Of a DNA stretch of 64,000 bases, positions 1 to 8,852 are shown piece by piece. Source of the DNA: Photobacterium proteolyticum (GTDB lineage: Bacteria > Pseudomonadota > Gammaproteobacteria > Enterobacterales > Vibrionaceae); assembly GCF_001939735.1 (NCBI RefSeq), contig NZ_MJIL01000087.1, positions 208,216 to 272,215 of the forward strand, written 5' to 3'. The stretch's first letter is position 1. Every line of letters starts with the position of its first letter. Position numbers and translations under genes: made by a program. The notes under the pieces were generated by a model that saw only the letters and a program-made list of their open reading frames with translations, searched no databases and was not told the DNA's origin.

Positions 1-9
1 AGGATTTAA

Positions 10-38
10 CCCGCTGAATTTTCAGCGGGCTTTTTTTT
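10..38 (+). terminator. Rho-independent terminator of a gene left of the window
   Basis: A GC-rich inverted repeat (CCCGCTGAA and TTCAGCGGG) is followed by eight T residues. It must end a plus-strand transcript that starts before the window. Confidence 0.8.
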
Positions 39-417
39 GCTTATTGAGCAAGCTTGAAATACGACCATCGTTCTCACTTTTTACCCACTTCTTGCAATTA
101 AGACAGAAGCTAGCCTGATATGTATTAATAATCACGCTAGCAATTACATCTGAGCAAATTCAATTCTGACCATAAATCACACTAACTGTAAGTAAATAAA
201 GCGCTTATAGGAAGCCGATACTTTTTTTTGATTTTTTTTGAACCTTACTGAATTGGCACAGTCATATTAAGTAAGATTAATGTTATCGGCTCTGTATATG
301 TAAGGTCATATCTCAAGCTGGTAATTATTGATTGCCACTGCTGCTTAAACTCCTATTCATATAATGGAATGTTGCGCTGAGCCTTTTCTCAGCGCTTTTT
401 TTTTGCGTAATTTCTAG
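39..417. other. Gene-free stretch with an orphan terminator
   Basis: I see no convincing ORF here. The stretch is AT-rich and ends in a strong terminator (374-404) with no coding sequence in front of it, so a small RNA on the plus strand is possible. Two GCTAGC hexamers at 109-114 and 136-141 could pair. Confidence 0.4.
374..404 (+). terminator. Strong Rho-independent terminator without an upstream gene
   Basis: GCGCTGAG pairs perfectly with CTCAGCGC across a six-base loop, followed by nine T residues. No ORF on the plus strand ends here. Confidence 0.8.
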
Positions 418-682
418 TATACCCAAGCCACCTCAAGATGCAGGATTCAGAGTGAGACCAGCGAGCCGGTTCAAGGAAAGTAACGGTAGGAATGGTAGTC
501 CCTTTCAACGTTATTTGACACAGAAATGGGCACGCTGGCTCACTCCCAATGGGCGAGTTTACTTGGCTTCTATGCGTTGTTACCGATTATTAATTTAGAG
601 CTACTAGATTTTCAAATCGGTGCCTAGCCTACAAGCCAAGTAATTCTCGCTGAAACGAGCATCTTGAGGTAGCTTGGGTATA
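418..682. repeat. Dispersed 265-bp element with terminal inverted repeats, copy 1
   Basis: The ends are ~24-bp inverted repeats starting TATACCCAAGC and ending GCTTGGGTATA. The interior is nearly identical to the element at 28461-28727 and carries no ORF. Further end fragments lie at 44107-44151 and, degenerate, near 51328 and 62897. The size, inverted ends and lack of coding capacity fit a MITE-like non-autonomous element. Confidence 0.85.
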
Positions 683-705
683 AATCACGCCAACACTATG
701 TTGCA

Positions 706-1551
706 TCAGTCGTACTCGGGACTCATCGCCATCAGATCGGGATGTGTCACCTCTAGCCCTAATACAGCGAATGTCTGCTCTGCGTTGATCTCCTTTCCCT
801 GCACTACAACCGAAGGTGCAAAATCAGGCAAAGGCAAACCTGCCAGCATCGCCATTTTGGTATAATAGGCTTGCCGGGAAGGATGACTCGGCGCAGCCAG
901 ATGCAACACTGGCTGAGTTGGCCAGCACGCAATTGCGCAGCTGATTGCCTGGATACAATCATCAAGATGCACCAGATTCACAGGCTCAGCACCATTAGCC
1001 AACGCTGTGCGGCCTGACAGGAATTTCACCGGATGACGATCCGGACCAATCAAGCCCGCAAGCCGTAGGACAACAACCTCTTCCCCCCACTGCTCATGAA
1101 GCCACTGTTCAAGTAACCGGTGCGCCTTGCCGCTCGCAGTGTCCGGCACAGGTGCCGTAGATTCCGTAATCTCTCCTGCTACGCTGCCATAAACGGAGGT
1201 TGTACTGATGAATACTATCCGCTTGCAGCCATATGCCTGAGCGGCAGCCGACAAGCTTTTTATCTTCGCTACAAATGCAGCATCTGCGTCTTCGCCCCGA
1301 CCGGGCGGTACATTGATAACTAATACGTCTGTATTGAAAAAGTCAGCATATTGACCCTGTCTTCCATCACAGCTTTCAGCCTGTGGGTTTTCGATCGGAA
1401 GCGATAATTCAACACCATGAATGCCTGCTGCTGCGAGCTGGCTAATCCGGTTCCGATCCCGGCTGCTACCATATGTCTCATAGCCAATTTGGACCAAATG
1501 CTTTGCCAGAGGCAATCCGAGCCACCCGCAGCCGCATATACTCACCCTCAT
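706..1551 (-). CDS. YeeZ-like NAD(P)-binding SDR family oxidoreductase
   Basis: Extended/atypical short-chain dehydrogenase-like protein of about 281 residues, related to E. coli YeeZ. The N terminus has the Rossmann glycine motif GCGWLG (residues 7-12). A central STTSVYG segment matches the nucleotide-sugar epimerase-like fold. The substrate is unknown. Two ATGs lie in tandem at 1554 and 1551; GAGGG sits seven bases before the second, which I chose. An ORF extension to 1584 lacks a ribosome site. It stands alone and is read divergently from hexR, so a role in central carbon metabolism cannot be inferred from position. Confidence 0.75.
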   Translation of the reverse strand: MRVSICGCGWLGLPLAKHLVQIGYETYGSSRDRNRISQLAAAGIHGVELSLPIENPQAESCDGRQGQYADFFNTDVLVINVPPGRGEDADAAFVAKIKSLSAAAQAYGCKRIVFISTTSVYGSVAGEITESTAPVPDTASGKAHRLLEQWLHEQWGEEVVVLRLAGLIGPDRHPVKFLSGRTALANGAEPVNLVHLDDCIQAISCAIACWPTQPVLHLAAPSHPSRQAYYTKMAMLAGLPLPDFAPSVVVQGKEINAEQTFAVLGLEVTHPDLMAMSPEYD

Positions 1552-1870
1552 CATCGTTCCCTCTTCAAATGCAACAAAAGACATAAAATAACTACGGTTA
1601 TTTATTTCGATCTGTAAATTAATTCCTTACAAATGAAAATAAACAACACAAATCCCCGCATAATTCGCGCATAACAGGCATTTTGCTAAAAAAATTTTTC
1701 AGAACTGAAAGGAAAAATTCGATCCCTGTCAAACTATAATAAAAAGTAAAAGCTATATTCATCGATTTGCTAGGAGCATATCCATAAAAAGTAGTATAGT
1801 TTCACCAAATTGGCTTCGTGAACCCATGAAGGCCTCTAATGAAATTCAGTAACGAAGCGCGGTAATCGCT
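1552..1870. other. Divergent spacer between the SDR gene and hexR
   Basis: AT-rich spacer of about 320 bases that must hold both divergent promoters. The recognisable element is a palindromic HexR-like site at 1790-1804, about 70 bases before the hexR start. I see no ORF or RNA gene. Confidence 0.6.
1790..1804. promoter_or_regulatory. Candidate HexR operator upstream of hexR
   Basis: AGTAGTATAGTTTCA matches 12 of 15 positions of the recalled gammaproteobacterial HexR consensus TGTARTWWWAYTACA. Its last 14 bases differ at one position from the site before pykA. Its place before hexR suggests autoregulation (inference). Confidence 0.5.
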
Positions 1871-2725
1871 ATGAATACCCTAGAGAAAATTCAAAAGAAC
1901 TTAGATAACTTCAGCAAATCCGAACGTAAGGTTGCTGAAGTAATCATCGCGTCACCACAGACAGCGATTCACTCCAGTATTGCGACACTGGCCAAAATGG
2001 CTGATGTCAGTGAGCCTACCGTGAACCGTTTTTGCCGTCGCCTTGATACCAAAGGTTTTCCGGACTTTAAACTGCACCTCGCACAAAGCCTTGCAAACGG
2101 AACACCTTACGTTAATCGTAACGTTGAAGAAGACGACGGGCCAGACGCCTATACATCGAAAATTTTTGAATCAACCATGGCTTGCCTGGATGTTGCCAAA
2201 AATAGCCTTGATCCGATGCAGGTTAACCGTGCCGTTGACTTGCTGACCCAAGCGAAGAAAATTTCTTTCTTCGGGCTCGGCGCCTCGGCTTCTGTTGCCC
2301 ACGATGCCCAGAATAAGTTCTTCCGCTTTAACATTCCTATCGTCTGTTTCGATGATATTGTTATGCAACGCATGAGTGTAATCAACTGCACTGACGGCGA
2401 TGTGGTTGTGATGATTTCGCATACCGGTCGCACAAAGAGCCTGGTAGAAATCGCGCGTATGGCACGTGAGAACGGTGCAACAGTAATTGGTATTACAGCC
2501 AAAGACTCGCCACTGGATCGTGAGTGCTCGCTCTCTATCTGTCTTGATGTACCGGAAGATACTGACATCTACATGCCAATGGCTAGCCGAGTGGTTCAGA
2601 TGACTGTCATTGATGTGCTGGCGACCGGCTTTACTCTACGCCGAGGCGCCGGATTTCGCGAAAACCTCAAGCGAGTGAAAGAGTCCCTGAAGGACTCACG
2701 TTTCTCGAAAGAAGGCATCGCGTAA
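1871..2725 (+). CDS. hexR: HexR, RpiR-family regulator of central carbon metabolism
   Basis: Transcription factor with an N-terminal RpiR helix-turn-helix domain (about residues 1-77, including the recognition region [21 protein letters not shown]) split here as [11 protein letters not shown] plus [10 protein letters not shown], and a C-terminal SIS sugar-phosphate domain (about 125-260; [13 protein letters not shown]). In this family the SIS domain senses 2-keto-3-deoxy-6-phosphogluconate and the protein controls glycolytic, gluconeogenic and Entner-Doudoroff genes. Its 284 residues are the usual length. It is followed by its own terminator and then pykA, as in Shewanella and Vibrio, and HexR-like sites precede both genes. 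Confidence 0.92.
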   Translation: MNTLEKIQKNLDNFSKSERKVAEVIIASPQTAIHSSIATLAKMADVSEPTVNRFCRRLDTKGFPDFKLHLAQSLANGTPYVNRNVEEDDGPDAYTSKIFESTMACLDVAKNSLDPMQVNRAVDLLTQAKKISFFGLGASASVAHDAQNKFFRFNIPIVCFDDIVMQRMSVINCTDGDVVVMISHTGRTKSLVEIARMARENGATVIGITAKDSPLDRECSLSICLDVPEDTDIYMPMASRVVQMTVIDVLATGFTLRRGAGFRENLKRVKESLKDSRFSKEGIA

Positions 2726-2760
2726 CGGCTGCATAACTCCACCAGCCTGCATACCCTAAA

Positions 2761-2791
2761 AGCATGAGCCGAAACCGGCTCATGCTTTTTT
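2761..2791 (+). terminator. hexR terminator
   Basis: AGCATGAGCCG pairs with CGGCTCATGCT around an AAAC loop, followed by a T run. It separates hexR from pykA. Confidence 0.9.
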
Positions 2792-3144
2792 ATTCATCCT
2801 GCTCCCCAGAAAACCAGCACGTCCTTCAACTCAACGAGCAACACACTACACTTATTACAGTTCAGCAATCCCCCCGTAAGCCCGTGTGAATGGCATCAGT
2901 TCACGCCAAAACGGCCTAACTGGTAATTCTTACGGCCCCGGGAAGCAAACACAACAACTTGAATGACAATGAAAATTTATTCATAAACTTTTCATCTTGA
3001 CTTGGTAGTTTCTTACAAATACTTGATTGAGAACAGCGCCGTAAAGCGCTATCGTGTAGTAAAGTTTCATCCACATTCAATGTGGCTTGATTATCTAAAA
3101 ATCATCGTTTCATTGTCTTCCACAACATAAAGATGGAGTTTCCA
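2792..3144 (+). promoter_or_regulatory. pykA promoter region and long leader
   Basis: No ORF is evident in these ~350 bases. A TTGACT -35-like hexamer at 2997-3002 is followed by a weak -10 near 3020. A weaker HexR-like 15-mer (3003-3017, 11 of 15) lies in the spacer, and the better one lies at 3055-3069. AGCGC/GCGCT at 3035-3050 can form a small hairpin in the leader. Confidence 0.45.
3055..3069. promoter_or_regulatory. Candidate HexR operator upstream of pykA
   Basis: TGTAGTAAAGTTTCA matches 13 of 15 positions of TGTARTWWWAYTACA. It lies about 75 bases before the pykA start, and 13 of its last 14 bases match the site upstream of hexR. Confidence 0.6.
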
Positions 3145-4590
3145 ATGTCTGAAAGGCTAAGACGTACAAAAATCGTGACGACCCTGGGTCCTGCGACTGA
3201 TCGCGATAACAATCTAGAGAAAATTATCGCAGCCGGTGCCAACGTCGTTCGAATGAACTTCTCGCATGGTAGTCCTGAGGATCATATCCAGCGGACTAAA
3301 ACTGTACGTGAAATTGCCGCGAAGCTTGGTAAACATGTCGCGATCCTTGGCGATCTTCAAGGTCCGAAAATCCGGGTTTCTACTTTCAAAGATGACAAAA
3401 TCGAGCTGGCCATCGGCGATGCTTTTACCCTCGACAGCGACCTGCCAAAAGGCGAAGGCAATCAGCAAGCCGTTGGTCTGGACTATAAGGAATTACCCAA
3501 GGACGTTATCCCGGGCGATATCCTGCTCCTTGACGATGGCCGTGTTCAACTACGAGTGACAACCGTAGATGGTAACAAAGTTCATACCGAGGTAACTGTA
3601 GGCGGTCCGTTGTCCAACAACAAGGGCATCAACAAAAAAGGCGGCGGTCTGTCTGCCGAGGCGCTGACCGACAAAGACAAAGCCGATATCGTAACCGCTG
3701 CGGCAATGAAAGTTGACTATCTGGCCGTTTCTTTCCCGCGCAACGGCGAAGACATGAAATACGCCCGCCTGCTGGCGACTGAGGCAGGTCTGGAAGCGAA
3801 ACTGGTGGCCAAGGTGGAACGTGCCGAGTCCGTTGCGACTACCGAGGCAATGGATGACATCATCATGGCTTCCGATGCCGTAATGGTTGCACGTGGTGAT
3901 CTCGGTGTAGAGATTGGCGACCCGGAACTTGTCGGCGTCCAGAAGAAACTGATCCGCCGCGCTCGCAGCCTGAACCGTACTGTGATCACAGCCACACAGA
4001 TGATGGAGTCAATGATCACCAGTCCTATGCCAACACGTGCAGAGGTCATGGACGTAGCGAACGCCGTGCTTGACGGGACAGATGCGGTAATGTTGTCAGC
4101 CGAAACCGCAGCAGGCCAATACCCGGAAGAAACTGTCAAGGCAATGGCAAGCGTGTGTGTCGGTGCCGAGAAAGAGCCAAGTATTAACGTGTCTAACCAT
4201 CGCCTGGCCCGTACGTTTGCCTCGTCGGAAGAAACCATTGCCATGTCTACCATGTATGCAGCCAACCACATGGAAGGTGTCAAGGCGATGATTACCATGA
4301 CGGAATCAGGCCGTACACCGCTGATGATGTCACGTATATCATCTGGTTTGCCTATCTATGCTATGTCACGCAACGAAAGCACGCTAAACCGCTCTGCCCT
4401 ATACCGAGGTGTTACCCCGATCTATTTCGATCGTGACAGCGATGCCGGACTGGCGGCTGCAAAACATGCCATCGCGGTACTGAAAGAGCAAAACTACCTG
4501 ACAGAAGGCGATCTGGTCATCATCACTCAAGGTGACGAAATGGATATTGTTGGCTCGACCAACAACATGCGTATTCTGACAGTAGAATAA
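3145..4590 (+). CDS. pykA: Pyruvate kinase II
   Basis: Catalyses phosphoenolpyruvate + ADP to pyruvate + ATP in glycolysis. The 481-residue protein aligns without gaps to E. coli PykA from the N terminus ([19 protein letters not shown]) to the end. It has the substrate-site motif [12 protein letters not shown] and the active-site helix [12 protein letters not shown] start at the ATG at 3145 because GGAG lies seven bases upstream and E. coli begins there; an ORF extension to 3133 includes the ribosome site itself. The neighbouring hexR and the operator-like site at 3055 suggest carbon-flux control. Confidence 0.96.
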   Translation: MSERLRRTKIVTTLGPATDRDNNLEKIIAAGANVVRMNFSHGSPEDHIQRTKTVREIAAKLGKHVAILGDLQGPKIRVSTFKDDKIELAIGDAFTLDSDLPKGEGNQQAVGLDYKELPKDVIPGDILLLDDGRVQLRVTTVDGNKVHTEVTVGGPLSNNKGINKKGGGLSAEALTDKDKADIVTAAAMKVDYLAVSFPRNGEDMKYARLLATEAGLEAKLVAKVERAESVATTEAMDDIIMASDAVMVARGDLGVEIGDPELVGVQKKLIRRARSLNRTVITATQMMESMITSPMPTRAEVMDVANAVLDGTDAVMLSAETAAGQYPEETVKAMASVCVGAEKEPSINVSNHRLARTFASSEETIAMSTMYAANHMEGVKAMITMTESGRTPLMMSRISSGLPIYAMSRNESTLNRSALYRGVTPIYFDRDSDAGLAAAKHAIAVLKEQNYLTEGDLVIITQGDEMDIVGSTNNMRILTVE

Positions 4591-4719
4591 ACTCTGCCAA
4601 CCGTGTTCGCCCCCTCCCCTTTATGGGGAGGGAACAGGACCACACGCACGCGATAGCTGTATGTGGTCCCCACCCTTTCAGATAATGAAACCAGGTGGGA
4701 TTATTCCTGTCGCAAGCGG
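4591..4719. repeat. Palindrome-rich convergent spacer
   Basis: CCCTCCCC (4612-4619) pairs with GGGGAGGG (4625-4632), and GGACCACA (4637-4644) with TGTGGTCC (4662-4669). There is no T run, so these are not typical terminators. A similar CCCTCCC/GGGAGGG hairpin occurs at 63789-63843. Confidence 0.5.
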
Positions 4720-5304
4720 TTACTGCTTAGGCGGGATCCAGTTGGGGTTAATGCGCGAGGTCAGAACATGGTCTTCCCAACGGCCATTAATCAACAAGTA
4801 GTCCTTCGCCTCACCTTCTTTTCTAAAGCCGGCAGCATCGAGCACCGCAGCACTTTTTTGATTCCTCGGCATATAGGCAGCCATGACCCGATGGAAATGC
4901 TGCTGCTCGAACATCCACTCCACCGTTGCCTCAAGCGTTTTCCGCATTATTCCTTGCCCCTGGCAGCGCTCATCAAGTGAGTAGCCGACATGGCAGGCAA
5001 AGAACGGATGTCTGACCAAATTGCTGTAGTTGATCACTCCGCAGATATCATCAGACCCCGGTTTCACGATAATAAAATAATAAGCCAGTTTGTGCTTATG
5101 TAGCTCCGCAAGCTGACCGAGGCGCTTATCCCAGCCTGCCTCGGTGAAGAAAGCCTCCTCGCGTAGCGGCTCCCAAGGCTGCAGAAATGCCCTGTTCCTT
5201 TGATAGTAGGCAGCAATCAAGGGAGCATCCCTGGTGGTGATAAGTCGTACCTTAAGCTCATCCACCGTGATGCTCGGAGAACGATTAATAATTGAATGAA
5301 ACAA
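4720..5304 (-). CDS. rimJ: RimJ-type ribosomal protein alanine N-acetyltransferase
   Basis: GNAT acetyltransferase that in E. coli acetylates the N-terminal alanine of ribosomal protein S5. Its 194 residues equal the E. coli length and share landmark segments: FLQPWEPLREE, the acetyl-CoA loop RCQGQGIM, HRVMAAYMPRNQKSA and the C-terminal AKDYLLINGRWEDHVL. The start is TTG, supported by a strong AGGTGAGG five bases upstream; no internal ATG lies near the N terminus. It stands alone, convergent to pykA. Confidence 0.9.
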   Translation of the reverse strand: MFHSIINRSPSITVDELKVRLITTRDAPLIAAYYQRNRAFLQPWEPLREEAFFTEAGWDKRLGQLAELHKHKLAYYFIIVKPGSDDICGVINYSNLVRHPFFACHVGYSLDERCQGQGIMRKTLEATVEWMFEQQHFHRVMAAYMPRNQKSAAVLDAAGFRKEGEAKDYLLINGRWEDHVLTSRINPNWIPPKQ

Positions 5305-5507
5305 CAGTACCTCACCTTAGATTAGGGCCCAATAATAAAACGTTACCACACGCATCGTGCCGACAACATACTTTTAGTCATTTCATAAATGAATGACCAG
5401 CATAACATTTTGCCCGCAAAGCCAACTTGTATACGGTTTTCTGAGCTATGATTGGATCAGCTAGCGCTTCCGCCAAGTAGTAATTCTTCAAATGACAGTG
5501 ATTGATT

Positions 5508-5993
5508 ATGTATTATGACTACCTTGATACGGTATTAGGAAAAATCTATTTACTTGCAGACAACCAGGGGCTCAGGCAACTAACAGTAGGGAGCGGTGGC
5601 TTTTGCCCTGATTCCAGCTGGGAACACAGTCCGGAATTCATGCAACAATTCACCTCCCAGCTCAAGGAATACCTTCAAGGACAACGCAAAACCTTCACCC
5701 TTTCCCTCGCCCCCCAAGGCACATCCTTTCAACAACAAGTCTGGCAAGCAATCACCGAAATCCCGTTTGGCACATGCCTCTCTTACCAGCAAATTGCCGA
5801 TAAAATTCACCAACCCGCAGCGGTGCAGGCCATCGGCATGGCCAGGAACGTCAACCCGATCCCTATTATTATCCCCTGTCACCGGGTTCAGGGAGACAAC
5901 CACCAGCAAACTAATTGCCGCTACGGTCAAGATATGACACTGCAGTTACTGGCACTCGAGTCGGGCAAGTTGACATTATTGCAGCCCATATAA
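5508..5993 (+). CDS. MGMT/Ogt-family methylated-DNA cysteine methyltransferase-like protein
   Basis: Predicted suicide repair protein that transfers methyl groups from O6-methylguanine to its own cysteine. The active-site motif IIPCHRV holds Cys124, preceded by the wing and recognition helix (FQQQVWQAITEIPFGTC, YQQIADKI, RNVNPIPII). The tail is unusual: after PCHRV the usual GY.GGL...K.LLxLE pattern is replaced by a longer Gln/Asn-rich stretch before LLALE. It may be a fast-diverging Ogt or a paralogue with altered specificity. ATG at 5508 is chosen over TTG at 5502; neither has a clear Shine-Dalgarno. Confidence 0.75.
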   Translation: MYYDYLDTVLGKIYLLADNQGLRQLTVGSGGFCPDSSWEHSPEFMQQFTSQLKEYLQGQRKTFTLSLAPQGTSFQQQVWQAITEIPFGTCLSYQQIADKIHQPAAVQAIGMARNVNPIPIIIPCHRVQGDNHQQTNCRYGQDMTLQLLALESGKLTLLQPI

Positions 5994-5995
5994 GA

Positions 5996-6017
5996 AAAGG
6001 AGGCAAACGCCTCCTTT
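5996..6017. terminator. Bidirectional terminator between the MGMT-like gene and tyrR
   Basis: AAAGGAGGC pairs perfectly with GCCTCCTTT around AAAC, between two convergent genes. Confidence 0.8.
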
Positions 6018-6044
6018 AATATTAAGTCGTTAAGGTATACCTAA

Positions 6045-7580
6045 TTAGTGCTTGCCAATGCCGTATTCACGCAGTTTATTGGCAACAGCAGTATGCGAAA
6101 CCCCCAGCCGTTTCGCCAGTTTACGGGTCGACGGATAGCTGCGGTAAAGATTGTTCAGGATCCCCGACTCATAGCGCTTCATGATCTCGTCCAAAGAGCC
6201 ATCTAGCGTCTCGTCACTAATAACACTGGCCGTTTCGTTTTCCGGTAGCTGGACATCGTCCACAGTCACTTCGGTACCGTCGACCTGCGTCATGGCACGG
6301 AACAAAACATTTCGTAACTGCCTGATATTCCCCGGCCATGCATACTGGCTAAGGTATTGCGCCAGTTCATCCGAAATAACCGGCTTCGGCTGTTGCATCT
6401 CCTGTGCAAACTGGGCAAGAAACAGCTCGGCCAGCGAGACAATATCACCGGTACGCTCACGCAGCGGCGGCACGACAAGAGCCAGTACATTCAGGCGGTA
6501 ATACAAATCTTCCCGGAACTCACCACTGGCAACCAAATCAGGCAACTTCTTCTGTGTCGAGCAAATTACCCGGACATCAACCTTCATTTCTTTTTCTTCG
6601 CCTACCCGGCGGAACGTGCCGTCCTGCAGGAAGCGAAGCAGCTTGATTTGCAGATGCGCCGACATTTCGCCCACTTCATACAGGAAAACGGTACCGCCGT
6701 CTGCCTGCTCGAATATCCCCTTCTTGCCCGGCTCTGTGGCACTGCCTGCAAAACCAAACAATTCGGTTTCGGCGGCGTTATCCGGCATCGAAACACAATT
6801 CACCAGCAAAAATGGTTTGTCACGTCTCAGAGAGCGACGGTGACAGGCGCGAGCCAGCATTTCCTTACCGGTGCCAGTTTCTCCCTGGATCAGCAAGGGA
6901 GCGTCCAGCAGTGATAGTTTCTTGGCCTGGGCAAGCAAATGCTTGAATCGAGAAGACTGTCCGACAAAGTGCTCAAAGCCGTTGTCGCTGCTGATCTCCC
7001 GCATCGCGACAGGCATTTTCGCTTCAGACAAAGACTTGAGCAGGATAACAGCGCTAGCCAGTACCTGCTTTTCACTTTCGTCGGCAACATACACCGGCAT
7101 GATCTCCATCATGTAGTCCAGTCCGGAGAGCACGATCATTTCACTACGCTTGGCCGCCTCTTCTTTTTCCAACCAGCGATGGAAATTAAAGCCAAGCAGC
7201 GTCTGAATGCCTTCACCAAGAATGTCACCGCGAGTTTTGCCCATCAGCAACTCGGCAGCATCATTGGCAAGATCAACCTTACCTTGCAAGTTAATTGAGA
7301 AAAACGGATCAGGCAGGGTCTCCAGCAATGCCTTCAGCTCTTTGTGCTCGCGCTCGCTCGGCATAAACTGGATCTTGCGGACATCGGTCACACCGTCCAG
7401 CTGGCGGATTTGCGACATCAGCTGACTAAACTGCTCGAACTCGATCTCCGGGCAGTTGAGGTAGATAATCCCTATTCGATCAATTTCAATACCCCGTAAA
7501 TCTATCTGCTGACTGGTCAGAATATCCAGTAGCTCGCGGGTCATACCAAGTCGGTCTTCACAATTGACTTGTAGCCTCAT
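6045..7580 (-). CDS. tyrR: TyrR, aromatic amino acid regulator
   Basis: Controls aromatic amino acid biosynthesis and transport genes in response to Tyr, Phe and Trp. The 511 residues comprise an ACT domain (about 1-70), a PAS domain (about 78-185), an AAA+ domain (about 205-430) and a C-terminal helix-turn-helix (RKLAKRLGVSHTAVANKLRE). Walker A is GETGTGKE (233-240). The GAFTGA loop that contacts sigma-54 is absent, as known for TyrR. The Walker B motif reads FLYEVGEM: the expected Asp is Tyr301 (codon at 6678-6680, read TAT on the minus strand). It is separately transcribed downstream of ycjXF. A TyrR box precedes tyrP at 44270. Confidence 0.95.
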   Translation of the reverse strand: MRLQVNCEDRLGMTRELLDILTSQQIDLRGIEIDRIGIIYLNCPEIEFEQFSQLMSQIRQLDGVTDVRKIQFMPSEREHKELKALLETLPDPFFSINLQGKVDLANDAAELLMGKTRGDILGEGIQTLLGFNFHRWLEKEEAAKRSEMIVLSGLDYMMEIMPVYVADESEKQVLASAVILLKSLSEAKMPVAMREISSDNGFEHFVGQSSRFKHLLAQAKKLSLLDAPLLIQGETGTGKEMLARACHRRSLRRDKPFLLVNCVSMPDNAAETELFGFAGSATEPGKKGIFEQADGGTVFLYEVGEMSAHLQIKLLRFLQDGTFRRVGEEKEMKVDVRVICSTQKKLPDLVASGEFREDLYYRLNVLALVVPPLRERTGDIVSLAELFLAQFAQEMQQPKPVISDELAQYLSQYAWPGNIRQLRNVLFRAMTQVDGTEVTVDDVQLPENETASVISDETLDGSLDEIMKRYESGILNNLYRSYPSTRKLAKRLGVSHTAVANKLREYGIGKH

Positions 7581-7820
7581 ATCACACGCCTTCTCAATTA
7601 CTTTTCTTACAAGGTGTCAGGAATTGTTGACACTGAAGAAGTGTGCGCCTTCACTGTAAACGAGTCAAGTTCGCAATGGTGCATGATGAGAGATTGGACA
7701 ATAGCGGGAGGCGAGTTTGACCATTTAGTCGCCACATCGGCAATATATCTCGGGAAATATCCCGCAGTTAGGACAGGTTTAGCCATGCGGAAGGGCCCAC
7801 ATGGCTATCTACTTTACTGG
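7581..7820. other. tyrR upstream spacer
   Basis: This must hold the tyrR promoter on the minus strand; a TTGACT hexamer lies in a plausible place. It contains only one TyrR half-site (TTTACA), not a box. AGCCATG...CATGGCT (7782-7807) can form a hairpin after ycjF but lacks a T run. Confidence 0.4.
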
Positions 7821-8852
7821 TTACTTCGCGTCTTTCTGCTGACGAGTCAGGCGCAAAACCAAATCTTTGCGGATTTCACTTAATTTCGGCTGCTGATCAG
7901 GCTGCCAAGGCAGCGGTCGCATCAAGCTGATCGCTTTGAGGCCCAGGCGTCCGGTCAGCAGTCCGACACCGACACCTTGCGCAACCCGTGTCGACATCCG
8001 GCCGGCTAAATCCATCGACAACATATCCATACCGGTATCGGCAATCATCTCGCTGGCACCGGCAACGGCCATGTTGGCAAGTACCAACTTAACAAGCTTG
8101 ATCCTCGACCAATACCCCAGCTCGACGCCATAGACAGCCGAGACCTGATCAATCAATTTGAAGTTCCGCCACGCCACCAGCAGCATATCGGCAACGGCCA
8201 GCGGGCTCACCGCCACCATCACCGCCGCCTCGCTGGCATATTTGGCCACCAGACGACGAGCCAGCTTATCCTGATGGGTCAGCACCATCTGATCATAAAG
8301 CTGCAACACCTCACGGTCGTTATGCGTCGCCGCCAGCGACTGCATCCAGCGATCGTAGCCGACATGGTCGTCGCGAATTGCACTCTGCCGAGCCAACTTG
8401 GTACAGAACGCCTTACCCTGACCAATGCTGTCAGCCTCCAGCAACGCTTCCGCCTGCTCCCGCTCAGACTGGCGGTTCTTCAGGCGGCGAAGCTTGAGCA
8501 ACTCACTGCCAATAGCCGTAATACCGGTAGCGGCGACAGCAGCAATAATCGTGCTCCAGCCAAGTGCCAGCCAGTCGGCACTTTGATAGGCAGTGACCAC
8601 ATAGTCCAGCGTCTGCCAGCCAGCCATTGCCGCCGCGGCAACCAGGAGCCCCTTGAACCAGCGACCGCTTCGCTTGGGCTTGCTGGCAAGAGTCTGTGCC
8701 AACTGCTCCTCGACATCAGGCTCAGAGGCCGTGTCCGGCAAGAAAGCCTCATCCTCGGCAAACTGCTGCTGGGCAGTCAGCTCCTGCTCCGCTGTCGATG
8801 CCGCCTGTTCAGGCTCATCAAATAATATTTTCGCTTTATAAGGTTGAGTCAT
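7821..8852 (-). CDS. ycjF: YcjF, DUF697/UPF0283 inner-membrane protein
   Basis: Member of the phage-shock associated YcjF family; 343 residues against about 353 in E. coli. A charged, acidic N-terminal cytoplasmic segment (1-60) is followed by two hydrophobic helices (about 65-85, 95-115) and a DUF697 region with a third hydrophobic stretch near 210-235. The start overlaps the ycjX stop by four bases, so translation is coupled. Biochemical function is unknown; it belongs to the psp regulon in enterics. Confidence 0.9.
   Translation of the reverse strand: MTQPYKAKILFDEPEQAASTAEQELTAQQQFAEDEAFLPDTASEPDVEEQLAQTLASKPKRSGRWFKGLLVAAAAMAGWQTLDYVVTAYQSADWLALGWSTIIAAVAATGITAIGSELLKLRRLKNRQSEREQAEALLEADSIGQGKAFCTKLARQSAIRDDHVGYDRWMQSLAATHNDREVLQLYDQMVLTHQDKLARRLVAKYASEAAVMVAVSPLAVADMLLVAWRNFKLIDQVSAVYGVELGYWSRIKLVKLVLANMAVAGASEMIADTGMDMLSMDLAGRMSTRVAQGVGVGLLTGRLGLKAISLMRPLPWQPDQQPKLSEIRKDLVLRLTRQQKDAK

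Noticed and set aside
253..270. Sigma-54 promoter and Qrr sRNA (TTGGCAC)
   Set aside because: The -12 element is missing and the downstream sequence lacks the conserved Qrr core.
7640..7680. TyrR box in front of tyrR
   Set aside because: Only one TTTACA half-site; the other half lacks the essential G.
7614..7883. Plus-strand ORF of 89 codons
   Set aside because: Runs through the tyrR promoter region into the end of ycjF; no coding signature.
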